A DNA stretch of 64,000 nucleotides from Staphylococcus warneri (GTDB taxonomy: Bacteria > Bacillota > Bacilli > Staphylococcales > Staphylococcaceae): the NCBI RefSeq assembly GCF_900636385.1, contig NZ_LR134269.1, positions 1,798,001 through 1,862,000 of the forward strand, read 5' to 3'. The notes below the pieces were generated by a model that worked only from the letters and a program-made list of their open reading frames with translations, was not told the DNA's origin and ran no database searches. Positions 1-9,844 of this stretch are shown in pieces. Within the stretch, counting starts at the first letter, position 1, and each line of letters begins with the position of its first letter. Both the position numbers and the translations under genes were made by a program.

Positions 1-97
1 TAATTTAAATAATACTTTCTATTTTTCTGCACTTATTTTCTTAGTTTTAGCCTTATTTTATGGCTATTACTTTATAAATAGAAAACGTGCTAATTAA
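1..97 (+). CDS. ltaA: C-terminal end of a membrane transporter, probably LtaA (partial)
   Basis: The frame starting at base 2 is open from the window edge to the TAA at 95-97 and encodes 31 residues: a hydrophobic run of about 18 residues followed by a basic NRKRAN tail. This is the last transmembrane helix and cytoplasmic tail of a polytopic protein. In staphylococci the ugtP-ltaA operon (glycolipid anchor synthesis and flipping for lipoteichoic acid) converges on yjcG, which is the gene found next on the opposite strand. The name therefore rests on synteny; the visible sequence alone shows only a membrane protein C-terminus. Confidence 0.45.
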   Translation, partial: NLNNTFYFSALIFLVLALFYGYYFINRKRAN

Positions 98-100
98 ATA

Positions 101-158
101 AAAATGGAGTGAGATAAAGATCTATGTATCATAGATTCCACTATCTCACTCCATTTTT
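101..158. terminator. Bidirectional intrinsic terminator
   Basis: A 16-bp inverted repeat (arms 101-116 and 142-157) with a second small inverted repeat inside the loop (ATCTATG/CATAGAT). A-rich sequence on the left and T-rich sequence on the right let it serve both converging genes. Confidence 0.8.
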
Positions 159-176
159 TATAACTATTTATAATTT

Positions 177-686
177 TTAATTTAACTTAAATGTATCGAT
201 AACTTTCCATTTATCTTCTTCAGTGCTAAATTGTAGTAATGATAATTCATCGATTGTCTCTTTATGATCTACCCCTGCTAACTCTACTTGACCATAAATA
301 TCTTCAAATTCTTGGCTTGAAAGACCTTGAGCAATTGTAAAATGAGGTACAAATTGATGTTCGGCCTTACCATAGAAATCATCTGTATTAAAACGATCGA
401 AAATTTCTTCAAGTTCATCATTCTTAGCAACTTTAAAGTAAATGACATTATTTACTGGTTTAAAGCTAGATGCTTTAGTTGCATGAATATCAATTGATGA
501 AATACCTTTAATTCGAGTTTCAATTTCTTTTTTAACTGAATCTAAATCCGCATCGTTAATTTCAAATTGAGATTTCACAGTAATATGTGGCATAATTTGC
601 GCATAATGTGTATCATAACGCTTACGATATGCATTTACCTCTTCTTGAAATGACTTTGATGGGATTAAAGCTAATCCTAAAATCAT
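177..686 (-). CDS. yjcG: YjcG-type 2H phosphoesterase (2'-5' RNA ligase superfamily)
   Basis: 169 residues, the usual length for YjcG of Bacillus and Staphylococcus. Two HxT motifs, H34-I-T36 and H115-F-T117, each preceded by proline, form the paired histidine active site of the 2H phosphoesterase fold, which acts on cyclic or 2'-5' phosphodiesters. The physiological substrate of this subfamily is not known to me. A good AGGAGG-like ribosome site precedes the ATG at 686. The gene is followed by the shared terminator at 101-158 and lies downstream of the esterase gene on the same strand, as in other staphylococci, with a 163-base gap that shows no further gene. Confidence 0.85.
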   Translation of the reverse strand: MILGLALIPSKSFQEEVNAYRKRYDTHYAQIMPHITVKSQFEINDADLDSVKKEIETRIKGISSIDIHATKASSFKPVNNVIYFKVAKNDELEEIFDRFNTDDFYGKAEHQFVPHFTIAQGLSSQEFEDIYGQVELAGVDHKETIDELSLLQFSTEEDKWKVIDTFKLN

Positions 687-849
687 TTGAATTCCTCCTT
701 TGTTTAACCTATTTCCATTATATCAAAATTCTATGAAAACCGTTACTTTAAACTTAAAAATATTTTTTCTATTTTAAACAATATACATAATAATATTTGT
801 ACGTTATTAATTTGAATAACGATTGAACTTGATCATTAATAAGTATAAT

Positions 850-1596
850 TTACTCTGGTAATTCCTCATCTAAAAAGTATTTTAAAATATCCCCTAATAA
901 AGGTTTCCATGATTTCCAATTATGACCACCTTCAAATTCTTGATAGTGATAACGAACATCAAATTGATTAATAAGTGCATTCAACTCGCGATTAGGTGTT
1001 AAGAAGTTAGCTCTCTTGCCATTCGTAGGTAATGTGAAGTCTTCCTCTTCTAAACCGATTCCATGCCAAATAGAAAGTTGTGATTTCGTGTCACACCCCT
1101 CAACCTTTTCTTTAACCACTTCATCGTATTGTGGACTTAACATTGCTACTTGGCTAAATATCGTTGGATAGGTTAGGGCTGTAAGTAATGCTATACTTCC
1201 AGCTAAACTATCACCCATCAATAGTCGAGCATTCCCCACTTTATAAGTAGGAAAAGTCGCATCTATAAATGGTAATAGTTCTTTACCAACTGCTTGGACA
1301 GTTAAATGTGATCGGCTACCTTTTGGATGAAACTCTTCACGACGTTTTTCTACATCTTCATAATGAAAACCAACAATAATCGCTCTTTGAATTTCATTAT
1401 CTTTACGTAGCTTTTCATATTCTCGTTGGATTCGTCCAAACCTTAAAAAATCCAAACCGTCGAAGCATATAATCACTTGGTATTTAAATAAATCAGTATA
1501 TTCTTCAGGCAAGTAAATAGAAATAGTAACATCTCTTTCTAATATGTCACTATAAAATATATGTTTGTTAATTTTACCTGGTTTAAATTCAGACAT
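850..1596 (-). CDS. Putative alpha/beta-hydrolase esterase (esterase D/YjcH-like)
   Basis: 248 residues of the cytoplasmic putative-esterase (enterochelin esterase/esterase D) family. The nucleophile elbow G-D-S-L-A-G sits in LLMGDSLAG near residue 130, and the conserved GGHNWKSW near the C-terminus supplies the catalytic His. Asp/Glu residues expected for the triad lie between them. There is no signal peptide or membrane segment. The pairing with yjcG matches Bacillus yjcG-yjcH. The natural ester substrate is unknown. The 191 bases between this gene and the next hold no gene that I can see. Confidence 0.8.
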   Translation of the reverse strand: MSEFKPGKINKHIFYSDILERDVTISIYLPEEYTDLFKYQVIICFDGLDFLRFGRIQREYEKLRKDNEIQRAIIVGFHYEDVEKRREEFHPKGSRSHLTVQAVGKELLPFIDATFPTYKVGNARLLMGDSLAGSIALLTALTYPTIFSQVAMLSPQYDEVVKEKVEGCDTKSQLSIWHGIGLEEEDFTLPTNGKRANFLTPNRELNALINQFDVRYHYQEFEGGHNWKSWKPLLGDILKYFLDEELPE

Positions 1597-1787
1597 GTTA
1601 AAACGCCCCCTAGTAGTATTATTTATATTGTACCAAGAGACGTTATATTTTTAAATTATGTGCGTTATGAACTTTGATAAACACTGCAAAATTAAATCAG
1701 CAATATGTTAATTTGTTGTACTTAATCTAATAATGACTTACAAATGATAACTAATTACTCTAATTCTTTAAATAATAAACTCATTAT

Positions 1788-3350
1788 TTATTTTTCATTT
1801 TTCAATCTTTCTGGATAAGTTTTCAACCAAAATATTGCATTAGGAATTTTCTTTGCATCAGGCTTGTAAACCGCATGGTAGCCAGAACCCAAATGTGCCT
1901 TTTGTCGTTCATAATCTTTGAGGGCTTCTAACGCAGGTTTATGCAATATCCAAATTGCTATAATATTCAACCATGCCATTAATCCAACACCTAAATCCCC
2001 TAAAGCCCATGCGACATCGGCTGTTTTAATTGAACCATAAAAAGTTGCAAATAATAAAGCTAATCTTGCTATGATAAAGAAGATGTGTGTAGTACTTTTA
2101 CTTTGATGTCTAGTTAAATATGCTACATTAGTCTCTGCGATATAGTAATAAGCCAATATCGTCGTAAAGGCAAAGAAGAATAAAGCAATGGCAATAAAGT
2201 ATGAACCAATACCAGAAAAATGGGGATCAAAATGGTAACCACTTCCATGGAAAGCTTTATCTATACCTGCTTGAGCATACATTGCAGTACCTGAATAATC
2301 TTTACTGCCATCTGCATTTTCTACAAATATTCCTCCATCTTTGATTAAATGTGGTGTGCCATTCGAATTAGTCTGACCATCTGTTACGTTATATGTACCT
2401 GAAAGTAAAATAATGAGTGCTGTTGCTGTACATACAAATAATGTATCTACATAAACTGAGAATGATTGAACGAGTCCTTGTTTTGTTGGGTGAGAAACTT
2501 CTGCAGCAGATGCGGCATGCGGTCCTGTCCCTTGTCCTGCTTCATTAGAATATAACCCTCTTTTTACACCTATCTCAATCATGGCACCGACTATACCACC
2601 AAACGCTGACTGTAACCCAAACGCAGATTTGAAAATAAGTGCAAATAAAGCTGGAACATGTTGGATATTAATAATAATAATGACTATTGCCATTAATATA
2701 TATATGACTGCCATAAACGGTACAACTGCTGTAGCAACATTAGCAATTGAACGTAATCCACCAAAAATAATTAATGCTAAAATAATGACAACTATAATAG
2801 CTACTATCCAATTCGGAACATTAAAAGCATTATGCATAGAGCTTGCAATTGCATTTGATTGTACACCGGGTAAGAGTAGACCTACTGAAATGACTGTAAC
2901 AATCGCGAATACTAAACCATATATTTTCCCGAATTTTCCACCTATCCCATATTCAATATAGTATGCTGGTCCACCTCGATATTCTCCCTTATCTTCACGT
3001 TTAAAAATTTGTCCTAAAGTGGATTCAATAAATGCACTACTCGCACCTAGAAAGGCGCTAATCCACATCCAGAATACAGCGCCTGGTCCTCCAATAAATA
3101 TAGCAGTCGACACACCTACAATGTTACCTGTCCCTACACGCCCTGCTAATGACATTGCTATAGCTTGAAAACTTGTAATACCACTTGGTGACTTTTCCCC
3201 TTGGAACATTAAACGTATCATCTCTTTAAAATGTCTCACTTGGAAAAAACGCATTCTCAAACTAAATAAAATCCCTGTTAATAATAGTCCGTATACTAAT
3301 GGTTTACTCCAGACGAGATCATTTAAAAATGTAACGATTTTTTCAATCAT
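1788..3350 (-). CDS. AGCS-family sodium:alanine/glycine symporter
   Basis: 520 residues with 10-11 hydrophobic segments. It carries the family signature R-V-G-T-G-N-I-V-G-V near residue 70 and the EAGQGTGPHAA motif near residue 275, both typical of AGCS (AlsT/DagA) proteins that import small neutral amino acids such as alanine, glycine or glutamine with Na+. A long hydrophilic extracytoplasmic loop (about residues 320-375, rich in Gly, Asp and Asn) is typical of staphylococcal members. A strong AAGGGGG ribosome site precedes the ATG at 3350. It is transcribed alone, divergently from the AI-2E-family gene. The exact amino acid cannot be read from sequence. Confidence 0.85.
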   Translation of the reverse strand: MIEKIVTFLNDLVWSKPLVYGLLLTGILFSLRMRFFQVRHFKEMIRLMFQGEKSPSGITSFQAIAMSLAGRVGTGNIVGVSTAIFIGGPGAVFWMWISAFLGASSAFIESTLGQIFKREDKGEYRGGPAYYIEYGIGGKFGKIYGLVFAIVTVISVGLLLPGVQSNAIASSMHNAFNVPNWIVAIIVVIILALIIFGGLRSIANVATAVVPFMAVIYILMAIVIIIINIQHVPALFALIFKSAFGLQSAFGGIVGAMIEIGVKRGLYSNEAGQGTGPHAASAAEVSHPTKQGLVQSFSVYVDTLFVCTATALIILLSGTYNVTDGQTNSNGTPHLIKDGGIFVENADGSKDYSGTAMYAQAGIDKAFHGSGYHFDPHFSGIGSYFIAIALFFFAFTTILAYYYIAETNVAYLTRHQSKSTTHIFFIIARLALLFATFYGSIKTADVAWALGDLGVGLMAWLNIIAIWILHKPALEALKDYERQKAHLGSGYHAVYKPDAKKIPNAIFWLKTYPERLKNEK

Positions 3351-3560
3351 CGTATACCCCCTTAATTATTATCGATTAAAAAAATTATACAATGTACATT
3401 TACACTTTACAATATATTTTCAGAATTTTCATTAAATAATATGTATTTTTAACTTACTCAATATGACACTTTATCAATCATGACTCTTTTGTAGCTTTTC
3501 AATTTGAGATATACTATATAAGACTATAAAAAATGAAAATTTTCAGGAGGATCTATATAT

Positions 3561-4646
3561 ATGTTAAACAAAGTTTGGTTTAGAACCGGCATAGCTCTAA
3601 TTATGTTGTTCATACTCATCAAGCTATTTATGCAAGTGCATGAAGTATTTACACCAGTTGTAACTATCATCGGTTCTGTTTTTCTTCCTTTTTTAATTAG
3701 TGGATTTTTATTCTACATATGTTTACCATTTCAAACATTATTAGAAAAATGGGGATTCCCAAGATGGGCAAGTATTTTAACTATATTTGTAGTATTAATT
3801 GCAATTATCGCTATTGTTGTAGCATTTATCGCACCTATCATTATTTCAAATATTAATAACCTAATTAAACAAACACCTGCCTTACAAAGAGAAACTGAGC
3901 GTTTAATCAATTTCTCACTAACACAAATTGATAAATTACCAAGTGATGTCACACATCGAATTAATAACATGGTTAAATCAATGGGAGATGGCGTGACTGA
4001 TGTGTTATCTAACTCAATTTCATATATCACATCATTAATTTCTACTATCTTTTTATTATTCATGGTACCGTTCTTCCTTATTTACATGTTGAAAGATCAT
4101 GAAAAATTTATTCCTGCTGTAGCTAAATTTTTCAAAGGTGAACGTAAAGTATTTGTCGTAGATTTATTAAAAGACTTAAACTATACATTAAAATCTTACA
4201 TCCAAGGTCAAGTGACGGTGAGTGTTATTTTAGGTATCATTTTGTATATTGGTTATACAATAATCGGCTTACCCTATACACCGTTACTTGTTTTATTCGC
4301 TGGTGTTGCCAACTTAATACCATTCTTAGGCCCATGGCTATCTTTCACGCCAGCAGCTATTTTAGGTATTATCGATGGACCTTCAACTTTCATTTGGGTA
4401 TGTGTCATTACGTTAATTGCTCAACAATTAGAAGGTAATGTCATCACGCCAAATGTAATGGGTAAATCACTTAGCATGCATCCATTAACAATTATTGTTG
4501 TCATATTAGCTGCAGGTGATTTAGGTGGTTTCACTCTCATTCTGATTGCCGTACCTTTATACGCAGTGTTAAAAACAGTTATTAGCAATATCTTTAAATA
4601 TCGTCAGCGTATTATCGATAAAGCAAATAGCAATGTCAAAGATTAA
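3561..4646 (+). CDS. AI-2E transporter (PerM) family membrane protein
   Basis: 361 residues with the layout of this family: three N-terminal helices (about 10-90), a hydrophilic region of about 60 residues, then five helices to residue 345 and a basic tail. The motif PLLVLFAGVANLIPFLGPW near residue 255 and the IAQQLEGNVITPNVMGKSL stretch near residue 290 are diagnostic. Some family members act as transporters or ion/proton antiporters; the AI-2 role is not general, so the substrate is open. AGGAGG precedes the ATG at 3561. It is monocistronic and ends at a strong terminator. Confidence 0.85.
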   Translation: MLNKVWFRTGIALIMLFILIKLFMQVHEVFTPVVTIIGSVFLPFLISGFLFYICLPFQTLLEKWGFPRWASILTIFVVLIAIIAIVVAFIAPIIISNINNLIKQTPALQRETERLINFSLTQIDKLPSDVTHRINNMVKSMGDGVTDVLSNSISYITSLISTIFLLFMVPFFLIYMLKDHEKFIPAVAKFFKGERKVFVVDLLKDLNYTLKSYIQGQVTVSVILGIILYIGYTIIGLPYTPLLVLFAGVANLIPFLGPWLSFTPAAILGIIDGPSTFIWVCVITLIAQQLEGNVITPNVMGKSLSMHPLTIIVVILAAGDLGGFTLILIAVPLYAVLKTVISNIFKYRQRIIDKANSNVKD

Positions 4647-4660
4647 TCTTATTTATAAAA

Positions 4661-4704
4661 CAAAAAGACCAAGTGATTATTTTATTAATCACTTGGTCTT
4701 TTAT
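4661..4704. terminator. Bidirectional terminator between AI-2E gene and fabI
   Basis: An inverted repeat of about 17 bp (arms 4662-4678 and 4686-4702) flanked by A on the left and T on the right serves the converging genes on both strands. Confidence 0.85.
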
Positions 4705-4743
4705 TATGTTATAAGTAATATACATAAATAGTTAATAACTCAA

Positions 4744-5514
4744 TTATTTAATTGCGTGGAATCCACCATCTACATGAATATTTTCACCTGTAACACCACT
4801 TGATAAGTCACTTAATAAGTATGCAGCAGTTTTACCTACTTCTTCTTGATCCACATTACGTTTTAATGGTGAACGTTCTTCAATTTCTTTAAGAATAGTA
4901 TTGAAACCACCAACACCTTTTGCACTTAGCGTACGGATAGGACCTGCTGAAATTGCATTAACACGGATATTATCTTCACCTAAGTCTAATGCTAAATATT
5001 TAACATTGGCTTCTAAACTTGCTTTGGCAACACCCATAACATTATAGTTTTGTACTGCAAATTCGCCACCTAAATAAGTAGTTGCAACTATGCTACCGCC
5101 TTCAGGCATTAATTTTTTAGCTTCGTGTGCAACAATTGTTAAAGAATATGAACTAATATCTTGTGCTAATAAGAAACCATCTCTTGAAGTTTCAGAGAAA
5201 CGTCCTCTTAAATCTTCCATATTTGCAAATGCGATTGAGTGGTAAACACCGTCTATATTACCTACTTCTTCACCAATTTTCGCAAATCCATTGATAACAT
5301 CTTCATCACTTTGAACATCAATTTGATATAAACGTGCTTCAGGTTGATTTAATTGATCTAATAATTTTTCTAATTCTTTACGGCTACGTTCTTTACGATA
5401 TGTAAATACTAATTTTGCACCTAATTGGTCCAATACTTTTGCAACACCAAAACCAATACTACGTTTATTAGCAATTCCCATAATGACGTAAGTTTTATTT
5501 TCTAGATTTAACAT
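4744..5514 (-). CDS. fabI: Enoyl-[ACP] reductase FabI
   Basis: 256 residues, identical in length to S. aureus FabI. This SDR-family enzyme reduces trans-2-enoyl-ACP in the last step of each fatty-acid elongation cycle. The N-terminal MGIANKRSIGFG binds the cofactor, and the catalytic residues Y147, Y157 and K164 are all in place. A95, I193 and F204, where substitutions give triclosan resistance in S. aureus, are the sensitive residues. R40-K41 after the second strand match NADPH preference. It stands alone, with a FapR-like operator upstream, so it is likely repressed by FapR when malonyl-CoA is low. Confidence 0.97.
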   Translation of the reverse strand: MLNLENKTYVIMGIANKRSIGFGVAKVLDQLGAKLVFTYRKERSRKELEKLLDQLNQPEARLYQIDVQSDEDVINGFAKIGEEVGNIDGVYHSIAFANMEDLRGRFSETSRDGFLLAQDISSYSLTIVAHEAKKLMPEGGSIVATTYLGGEFAVQNYNVMGVAKASLEANVKYLALDLGEDNIRVNAISAGPIRTLSAKGVGGFNTILKEIEERSPLKRNVDQEEVGKTAAYLLSDLSSGVTGENIHVDGGFHAIK

Positions 5515-5595
5515 GCAAATAACTCCTTTAATTTAGATATATGTTAGTTTATTTCAAACGTTTCCTTCTTTATTCACTCATCATATTCTAACACT

Positions 5596-5612
5596 TTTAG
5601 TACCAGATAATA
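5596..5612 (-). promoter_or_regulatory. FapR operator candidate upstream of fabI
   Basis: The 17-mer TTAGTACCAGATAATAA matches the FapR palindrome TTAGTACCTGGTACTAA at 14 of 17 positions. It lies about 80 bases upstream of the fabI start and would overlap the spacer of a minus-strand promoter whose -10 TAGAAT is at 5584-5589. A second such site precedes fabH. Confidence 0.65.
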
Positions 5613-5670
5613 AAGTATTTTAGATTGGTATAACTTCAATCATCAATTTAGACTTTCTTCATCAATAACA

Positions 5671-5707
5671 AATCGCCTGTAAGTATTCCTTATACTTACA
5701 GACGATT
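5671..5707 (-). terminator. Terminator of the relQ-cpaA operon
   Basis: A 16-bp inverted repeat (5671-5686 and 5692-5707, one mismatch) just after the cpaA stop. On the minus strand it is followed by a T-containing tract. Confidence 0.7.
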
Positions 5708-5718
5708 GCTATTATATA

Positions 5719-7563
5719 TTAATAATAAAATTCTAATTCTTGTTTTAATTCGTCAACATATTCTTTTGAACCTGTAACAATCAATCTATCTTTATAGCGC
5801 AATTGTGTGTCACCGTGTGGAACGATAGAATCATTGTTACGGACAATTCTCACGAAGATTATATCTCCACCGAATGGGAAGTTACGTAATTGCATATTTT
5901 CATATTGGTGATTCAACATTTGAATTTCATATAGAGACGTTTCTACGTTACTTAATAAGTTAAGCATATTTGGTGTTTCTATTAATCCTTTAAGTAAAAT
6001 CTTATTACTTAAGTAGTTACTGAAAATTTCAATACCTAATGATTTCATTTCCATATCTTCATTAGTACTTTCTAATCTACAAATAACACGTTCAACACCA
6101 TGTTCTTTAGCCATTAAAGCCACTTTTCTATTTATTTCATCATCATTCGTCGCACAAACAACAATATCACGATCAAATAGACCTAATCTTTCTAATATCT
6201 CTTGTTCATAGTCAGCTATTTCAATCATTGTAATTTCATCGGATAATTTTCGACTGTCACTTAAATCCTTACGATAATAGAGTGAAATATCGTATAGTTG
6301 TGACGTTAAATTCTGAGCAATTGGAATAGTAAGTTGGTTTTTACCAATTAAACTAACTTCTATACGACGATTCATTTCATTTGGCACAGGGAATAATTTT
6401 TTAAAGATGACTGGTACAAATACACATGTAATTACAGCACTTAATATCAGTAACCCTGATGTTTCAGGTGAGATCGTCTTAAGTTGTTCAGCAATTTTAG
6501 CTGCTGCAATCACAAGCGATAACGTCGATGTTAATAAAAAACCAGAGGCAATCGTGGTTTTCAAATCAAACCAACGTTTGATTAAGAATACTGGTATCAA
6601 CTTAGATACAATAAATGCCAAGATTAATATTGGAATAATAATCAGTAATGATGGTTCTTTAACAAGTGACGGAATATTTAAATCGACTCCTACCATAATG
6701 AAGAAAATTGGAATAAAGAATCCATAACCAAAGGAATCTAACTTTTCAACCATTTCTTCGTCAGGATTTAATAATGACACTACAACACCGGCTAAAAATG
6801 CACCGAGTATGTATTCTGCCCCTACGCCTTCAGCCAAAGCTACAAGCAATATAATAAGCGCAAAGACGGCACGAATACCAATTTGAGTTGTACCACCCAT
6901 TAACTTTTGTAAAAACGACATACGCTTAAATAGTACACCGATAACATAAAATACGATTGTAAATACAACTAATATACCTGTTAGCCAAATCGTACTACCA
7001 CCATGGCCGTTCACCGCACCATATATAGTTAATAATATCATTGTGACTAAATCAGCTAATACCGCTACTAATAGGATAAATTGTCCAATCGTAGTTCTCA
7101 TAATGTTCATTTCTTTTAATGTCGGTACTACGACGCCTAAAGAAATTGTTGAAATGATAATAACCATTAATAATACATCGTCGATTAAACCAAACCATTT
7201 AAATGCAAAAGCTAAAATGATTGATACAATCATGATTAAACCGAAAACTAACATAGCTAGATTTAAATGCCCAGGCACTTTCTTTTCTTCTTTACTTTCA
7301 CCTTGTCGTGGGCGTGAATCCTTTTTAAACGCATTAAAATCAATTTCCAAACCACTTAAAAACATTAAAAAGATAAATCCTAATGTTGAAAGAATATTAA
7401 GCATAGAATCTTTTGTTACGAGATTTAAAAATGAATTTCCTATGATAATTCCCATTAAGATTTCAGCGACAACCACTGGCAAAAAGTTGATATTTAACCT
7501 ATTAACGATAATAGGTGTTAAAAATGCAGCAACGACTACAATCACAAGTGATAAGAACTCCAT
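5719..7563 (-). CDS. cpaA: CPA2 cation/proton antiporter with RCK domains (CpaA)
   Basis: 614 residues. An N-terminal Na+/H+-exchanger-type membrane domain (about 1-390, with 12 or so helices and a conserved Asp in VLADLVTMI) is followed by an RCK_N/TrkA_N domain (about 395-525) and an RCK_C domain (about 530-614). The S. aureus protein next to fabI in the same arrangement, CpaA, binds c-di-AMP through RCK_C and moves K+ or Na+ against protons; I infer the same here. The RCK_N segment has IGKNQLTI where a GxGxxG nucleotide loop is expected, so NAD binding looks lost. It is the last gene of the operon, 10 bases after mgtE. Confidence 0.85.
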   Translation of the reverse strand: MEFLSLVIVVVAAFLTPIIVNRLNINFLPVVVAEILMGIIIGNSFLNLVTKDSMLNILSTLGFIFLMFLSGLEIDFNAFKKDSRPRQGESKEEKKVPGHLNLAMLVFGLIMIVSIILAFAFKWFGLIDDVLLMVIIISTISLGVVVPTLKEMNIMRTTIGQFILLVAVLADLVTMILLTIYGAVNGHGGSTIWLTGILVVFTIVFYVIGVLFKRMSFLQKLMGGTTQIGIRAVFALIILLVALAEGVGAEYILGAFLAGVVVSLLNPDEEMVEKLDSFGYGFFIPIFFIMVGVDLNIPSLVKEPSLLIIIPILILAFIVSKLIPVFLIKRWFDLKTTIASGFLLTSTLSLVIAAAKIAEQLKTISPETSGLLILSAVITCVFVPVIFKKLFPVPNEMNRRIEVSLIGKNQLTIPIAQNLTSQLYDISLYYRKDLSDSRKLSDEITMIEIADYEQEILERLGLFDRDIVVCATNDDEINRKVALMAKEHGVERVICRLESTNEDMEMKSLGIEIFSNYLSNKILLKGLIETPNMLNLLSNVETSLYEIQMLNHQYENMQLRNFPFGGDIIFVRIVRNNDSIVPHGDTQLRYKDRLIVTGSKEYVDELKQELEFYY

Positions 7564-7573
7564 TCGTTCCTCC

Positions 7574-8965
7574 TTAAGTTAAATAAGACATAAATGATGT
7601 TGCTAAGCCAAAATAAATTAACATACTAACAATATCATTAATTGTAGTAATAAATGGACCGCTTGCTACTGCTGGATCAATTTTTAATTTATTCATAAGT
7701 AATGGAATCATTGAACCTACTAATGTTCCTACTGTCATAGCACATGTCAAACTACCACCTACGATGACTGCTAATAAAGGTTGTCGATAGATTGAAATGA
7801 TAATAATGATTAAAATAATTGAACAGACAATTCCAGATAATAATCCGCTTCCCGCTTCTCTTAAAGCTACTTTAAACTTGCTTTGTTCATCAATATCTCC
7901 TGTTGAGATATTACGTACAGAAACGGCTAATGATTGTGTACCAGAATTACCTGACATCCCGCTAATAATAGGAATGAATGCTGCTAATAGTGCAACTTTA
8001 GATAATGTATCCTCAAAACTACCTAGAATCGTCGCAGTAATCATGCCTAAAAACGTTAAAATGATTAACCACGGTAAACGTTTCATCGCTGTTTTAATCA
8101 CAGAGTCATTCGTAGAATCAATATCAGAAACCCCGGCTAAACGAGAGTAGTCTTCACTAGCTTCTTCGTCCATTACATCTAGAATGTCATCGATTGTAAT
8201 GATACCTAGCAAATGATTTTGATAATCTACTACTGGTACCGCAATAAAATCATAGTCTCTCATGATTTGTGCAACGTCTTCTTGGTCTGTTGCAACGTCA
8301 ACGCTAATGACACGTTCGCTCATGACATCTTCAATATAAGCATCGTTTTCAGCGGTGATTAAATCCCTTAATGATAAAACACCTACTAGTTGATCATCTT
8401 CATTCACAGCAAAAATGACATATATGGTTTCTGCATTAGGCGCTTGCTCTTTAACATGCATCAATGCTTCTTTCACAGGCGTTGTTGATTTTAAAGAAAG
8501 ATATTCCGTCGTCATAATACCGCCGGCAGTATCTTCTTCATAATGTAACAATGCTTTGATTTCATTTGCATCTTCGTTATTCATTAATGTGAGTAAACTA
8601 GCAACTTTCGGTTTGGATAATTCGTTTAAAATATCTACCGCATTATCGTAAGACATCTCTTCTAAAATATGACTCGCATAGTTTGCATTGATATTATCGA
8701 ATAGCTCCTCATATTCTTCATCATCTATATCTAAATGGTCGAAGAAATCAGCAACTTCACTAGGAGATAAGAATTCGAATATCTTTTGCCGTTTTTCTTC
8801 ATCGGTATCTTCAAAGTACTCACTTTGTTCGTAATTATGCATTGATAAAAATTCTTCTCTAAATGCATCAATATCGCCATCTTGTAATAATTGATCTAAT
8901 AAATCTTTATCATAAACGTCTTCGTTCACATTTTCTTTCTCTTTTAATTCTGTGTCGTTAGACAA
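7574..8965 (-). CDS. mgtE: Magnesium transporter MgtE
   Basis: An N-terminal MgtE domain (about 20-125), two CBS domains (about 130-255) that sense cytosolic Mg2+, and five transmembrane helices from about residue 285 make this a standard MgtE channel for Mg2+ uptake. GNSGTQSLAVS in the pore region is diagnostic. I place the start at the TTG at 8965 (463 residues): GGAGG at 8974-8978 lies 8 bases upstream of it, whereas the in-frame ATG at 8980 overlaps that ribosome site. It is embedded in the relQ-cpaA operon, 24 bases after the rluD-like gene, and there is no M-box riboswitch in front of it. Confidence 0.9.
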   Translation of the reverse strand: MSNDTELKEKENVNEDVYDKDLLDQLLQDGDIDAFREEFLSMHNYEQSEYFEDTDEEKRQKIFEFLSPSEVADFFDHLDIDDEEYEELFDNINANYASHILEEMSYDNAVDILNELSKPKVASLLTLMNNEDANEIKALLHYEEDTAGGIMTTEYLSLKSTTPVKEALMHVKEQAPNAETIYVIFAVNEDDQLVGVLSLRDLITAENDAYIEDVMSERVISVDVATDQEDVAQIMRDYDFIAVPVVDYQNHLLGIITIDDILDVMDEEASEDYSRLAGVSDIDSTNDSVIKTAMKRLPWLIILTFLGMITATILGSFEDTLSKVALLAAFIPIISGMSGNSGTQSLAVSVRNISTGDIDEQSKFKVALREAGSGLLSGIVCSIILIIIIISIYRQPLLAVIVGGSLTCAMTVGTLVGSMIPLLMNKLKIDPAVASGPFITTINDIVSMLIYFGLATSFMSYLT

Positions 8966-8989
8966 ATTAAACACCTCCAAAACAATTTT

Positions 8990-9844
8990 TTATATTAAGT
9001 CATACCATTGATTGAGTTGTTTATGATCAATTTCGATATGTATCATATTTTTATTAACTGGATGTTCAAAAATGAGTTTTGAACAATGTAAGCACTGCCC
9101 CTCTATTTTACCATGTTTTCCACCATACAATGTATCACCTATTAAAGGGTGACCGATATATTGAAAATGCACTCTAATTTGATGAGTTCGACCCGTACAG
9201 AGTTGTACTTCACAGCAACTAACATTCTCTTTTTGTTTTAAAGTACGAAACACTGTTTTGGCATATTTCCCGTTCTCAGATACACATCTTTCTATAATAC
9301 TTTCATCGCTTCTTGCAATAGGAGCTTCAATCATGCCACTAGGTTCAGTCATACCGTATGCTAAACACGTATAAACTTTGTCCATTTTGGCTTTTGAAAA
9401 TAAATGATGTATATATCCATATTTCGCAAAAAGTACAATCCCAGTAGTATTGCGGTCTAAACGGGTTACTATATGAGGATTGGTTCGTTCACCTTTATGA
9501 TGTAAATAACCTAATACTTGTTCAACTAAGCTTTCATGTGGATGTTCACGTGACGGTGCACAGTTTTGTCCATTAGGTTTAGATACAATAATGATATAGT
9601 CATCTTCGAATAATATATCTAGTGGCTTCATATAAGGTGTTAAATTGGCACTGGGTACTTCTATAGGTAGTTGAACTTCTAGCTGATCACCAAAATTCAA
9701 TTGATATCTCACAGTGACATGTCTCTGATTGACAAGTAAAGCGCCATTAGTTTTAATGGCGCTAATTGTCTTCTTCGAAAAGTCATGTCGTTGTAAAAAT
9801 GATTTAAGCGTTTCTTGCTGTGTAATCGTATATCTGAAAATCAT
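8990..9844 (-). CDS. RluA/RluD-family 23S rRNA pseudouridine synthase
   Basis: 284 residues. A short S4-like N-terminal part (about 10-65) is followed by the pseudouridine synthase domain with the catalytic motif [15 protein letters not shown] (Asp of RLDR near residue 150) and [10 protein letters not shown] near residue 220. The family isomerises uridine in rRNA or tRNA. The Bacillus counterpart in this position is YjbO. Which uridine is modified cannot be told from sequence. Its start codon overlaps the nadK stop by 4 bases, indicating translational coupling. Confidence 0.85.
   Translation of the reverse strand: MIFRYTITQQETLKSFLQRHDFSKKTISAIKTNGALLVNQRHVTVRYQLNFGDQLEVQLPIEVPSANLTPYMKPLDILFEDDYIIIVSKPNGQNCAPSREHPHESLVEQVLGYLHHKGERTNPHIVTRLDRNTTGIVLFAKYGYIHHLFSKAKMDKVYTCLAYGMTEPSGMIEAPIARSDESIIERCVSENGKYAKTVFRTLKQKENVSCCEVQLCTGRTHQIRVHFQYIGHPLIGDTLYGGKHGKIEGQCLHCSKLIFEHPVNKNMIHIEIDHKQLNQWYDLI

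Noticed and set aside
7043..7582. Open frame of 179 codons on the plus strand opposite cpaA
   Set aside because: It is antisense to a well-conserved antiporter gene, has no ribosome site and shows the Ile/Asn/Thr bias of a reverse-strand shadow.
8966..9000. M-box (Mg2+) riboswitch before mgtE
   Set aside because: mgtE follows the rluD-like gene by only 24 bases, so there is no room for the roughly 160-base riboswitch.
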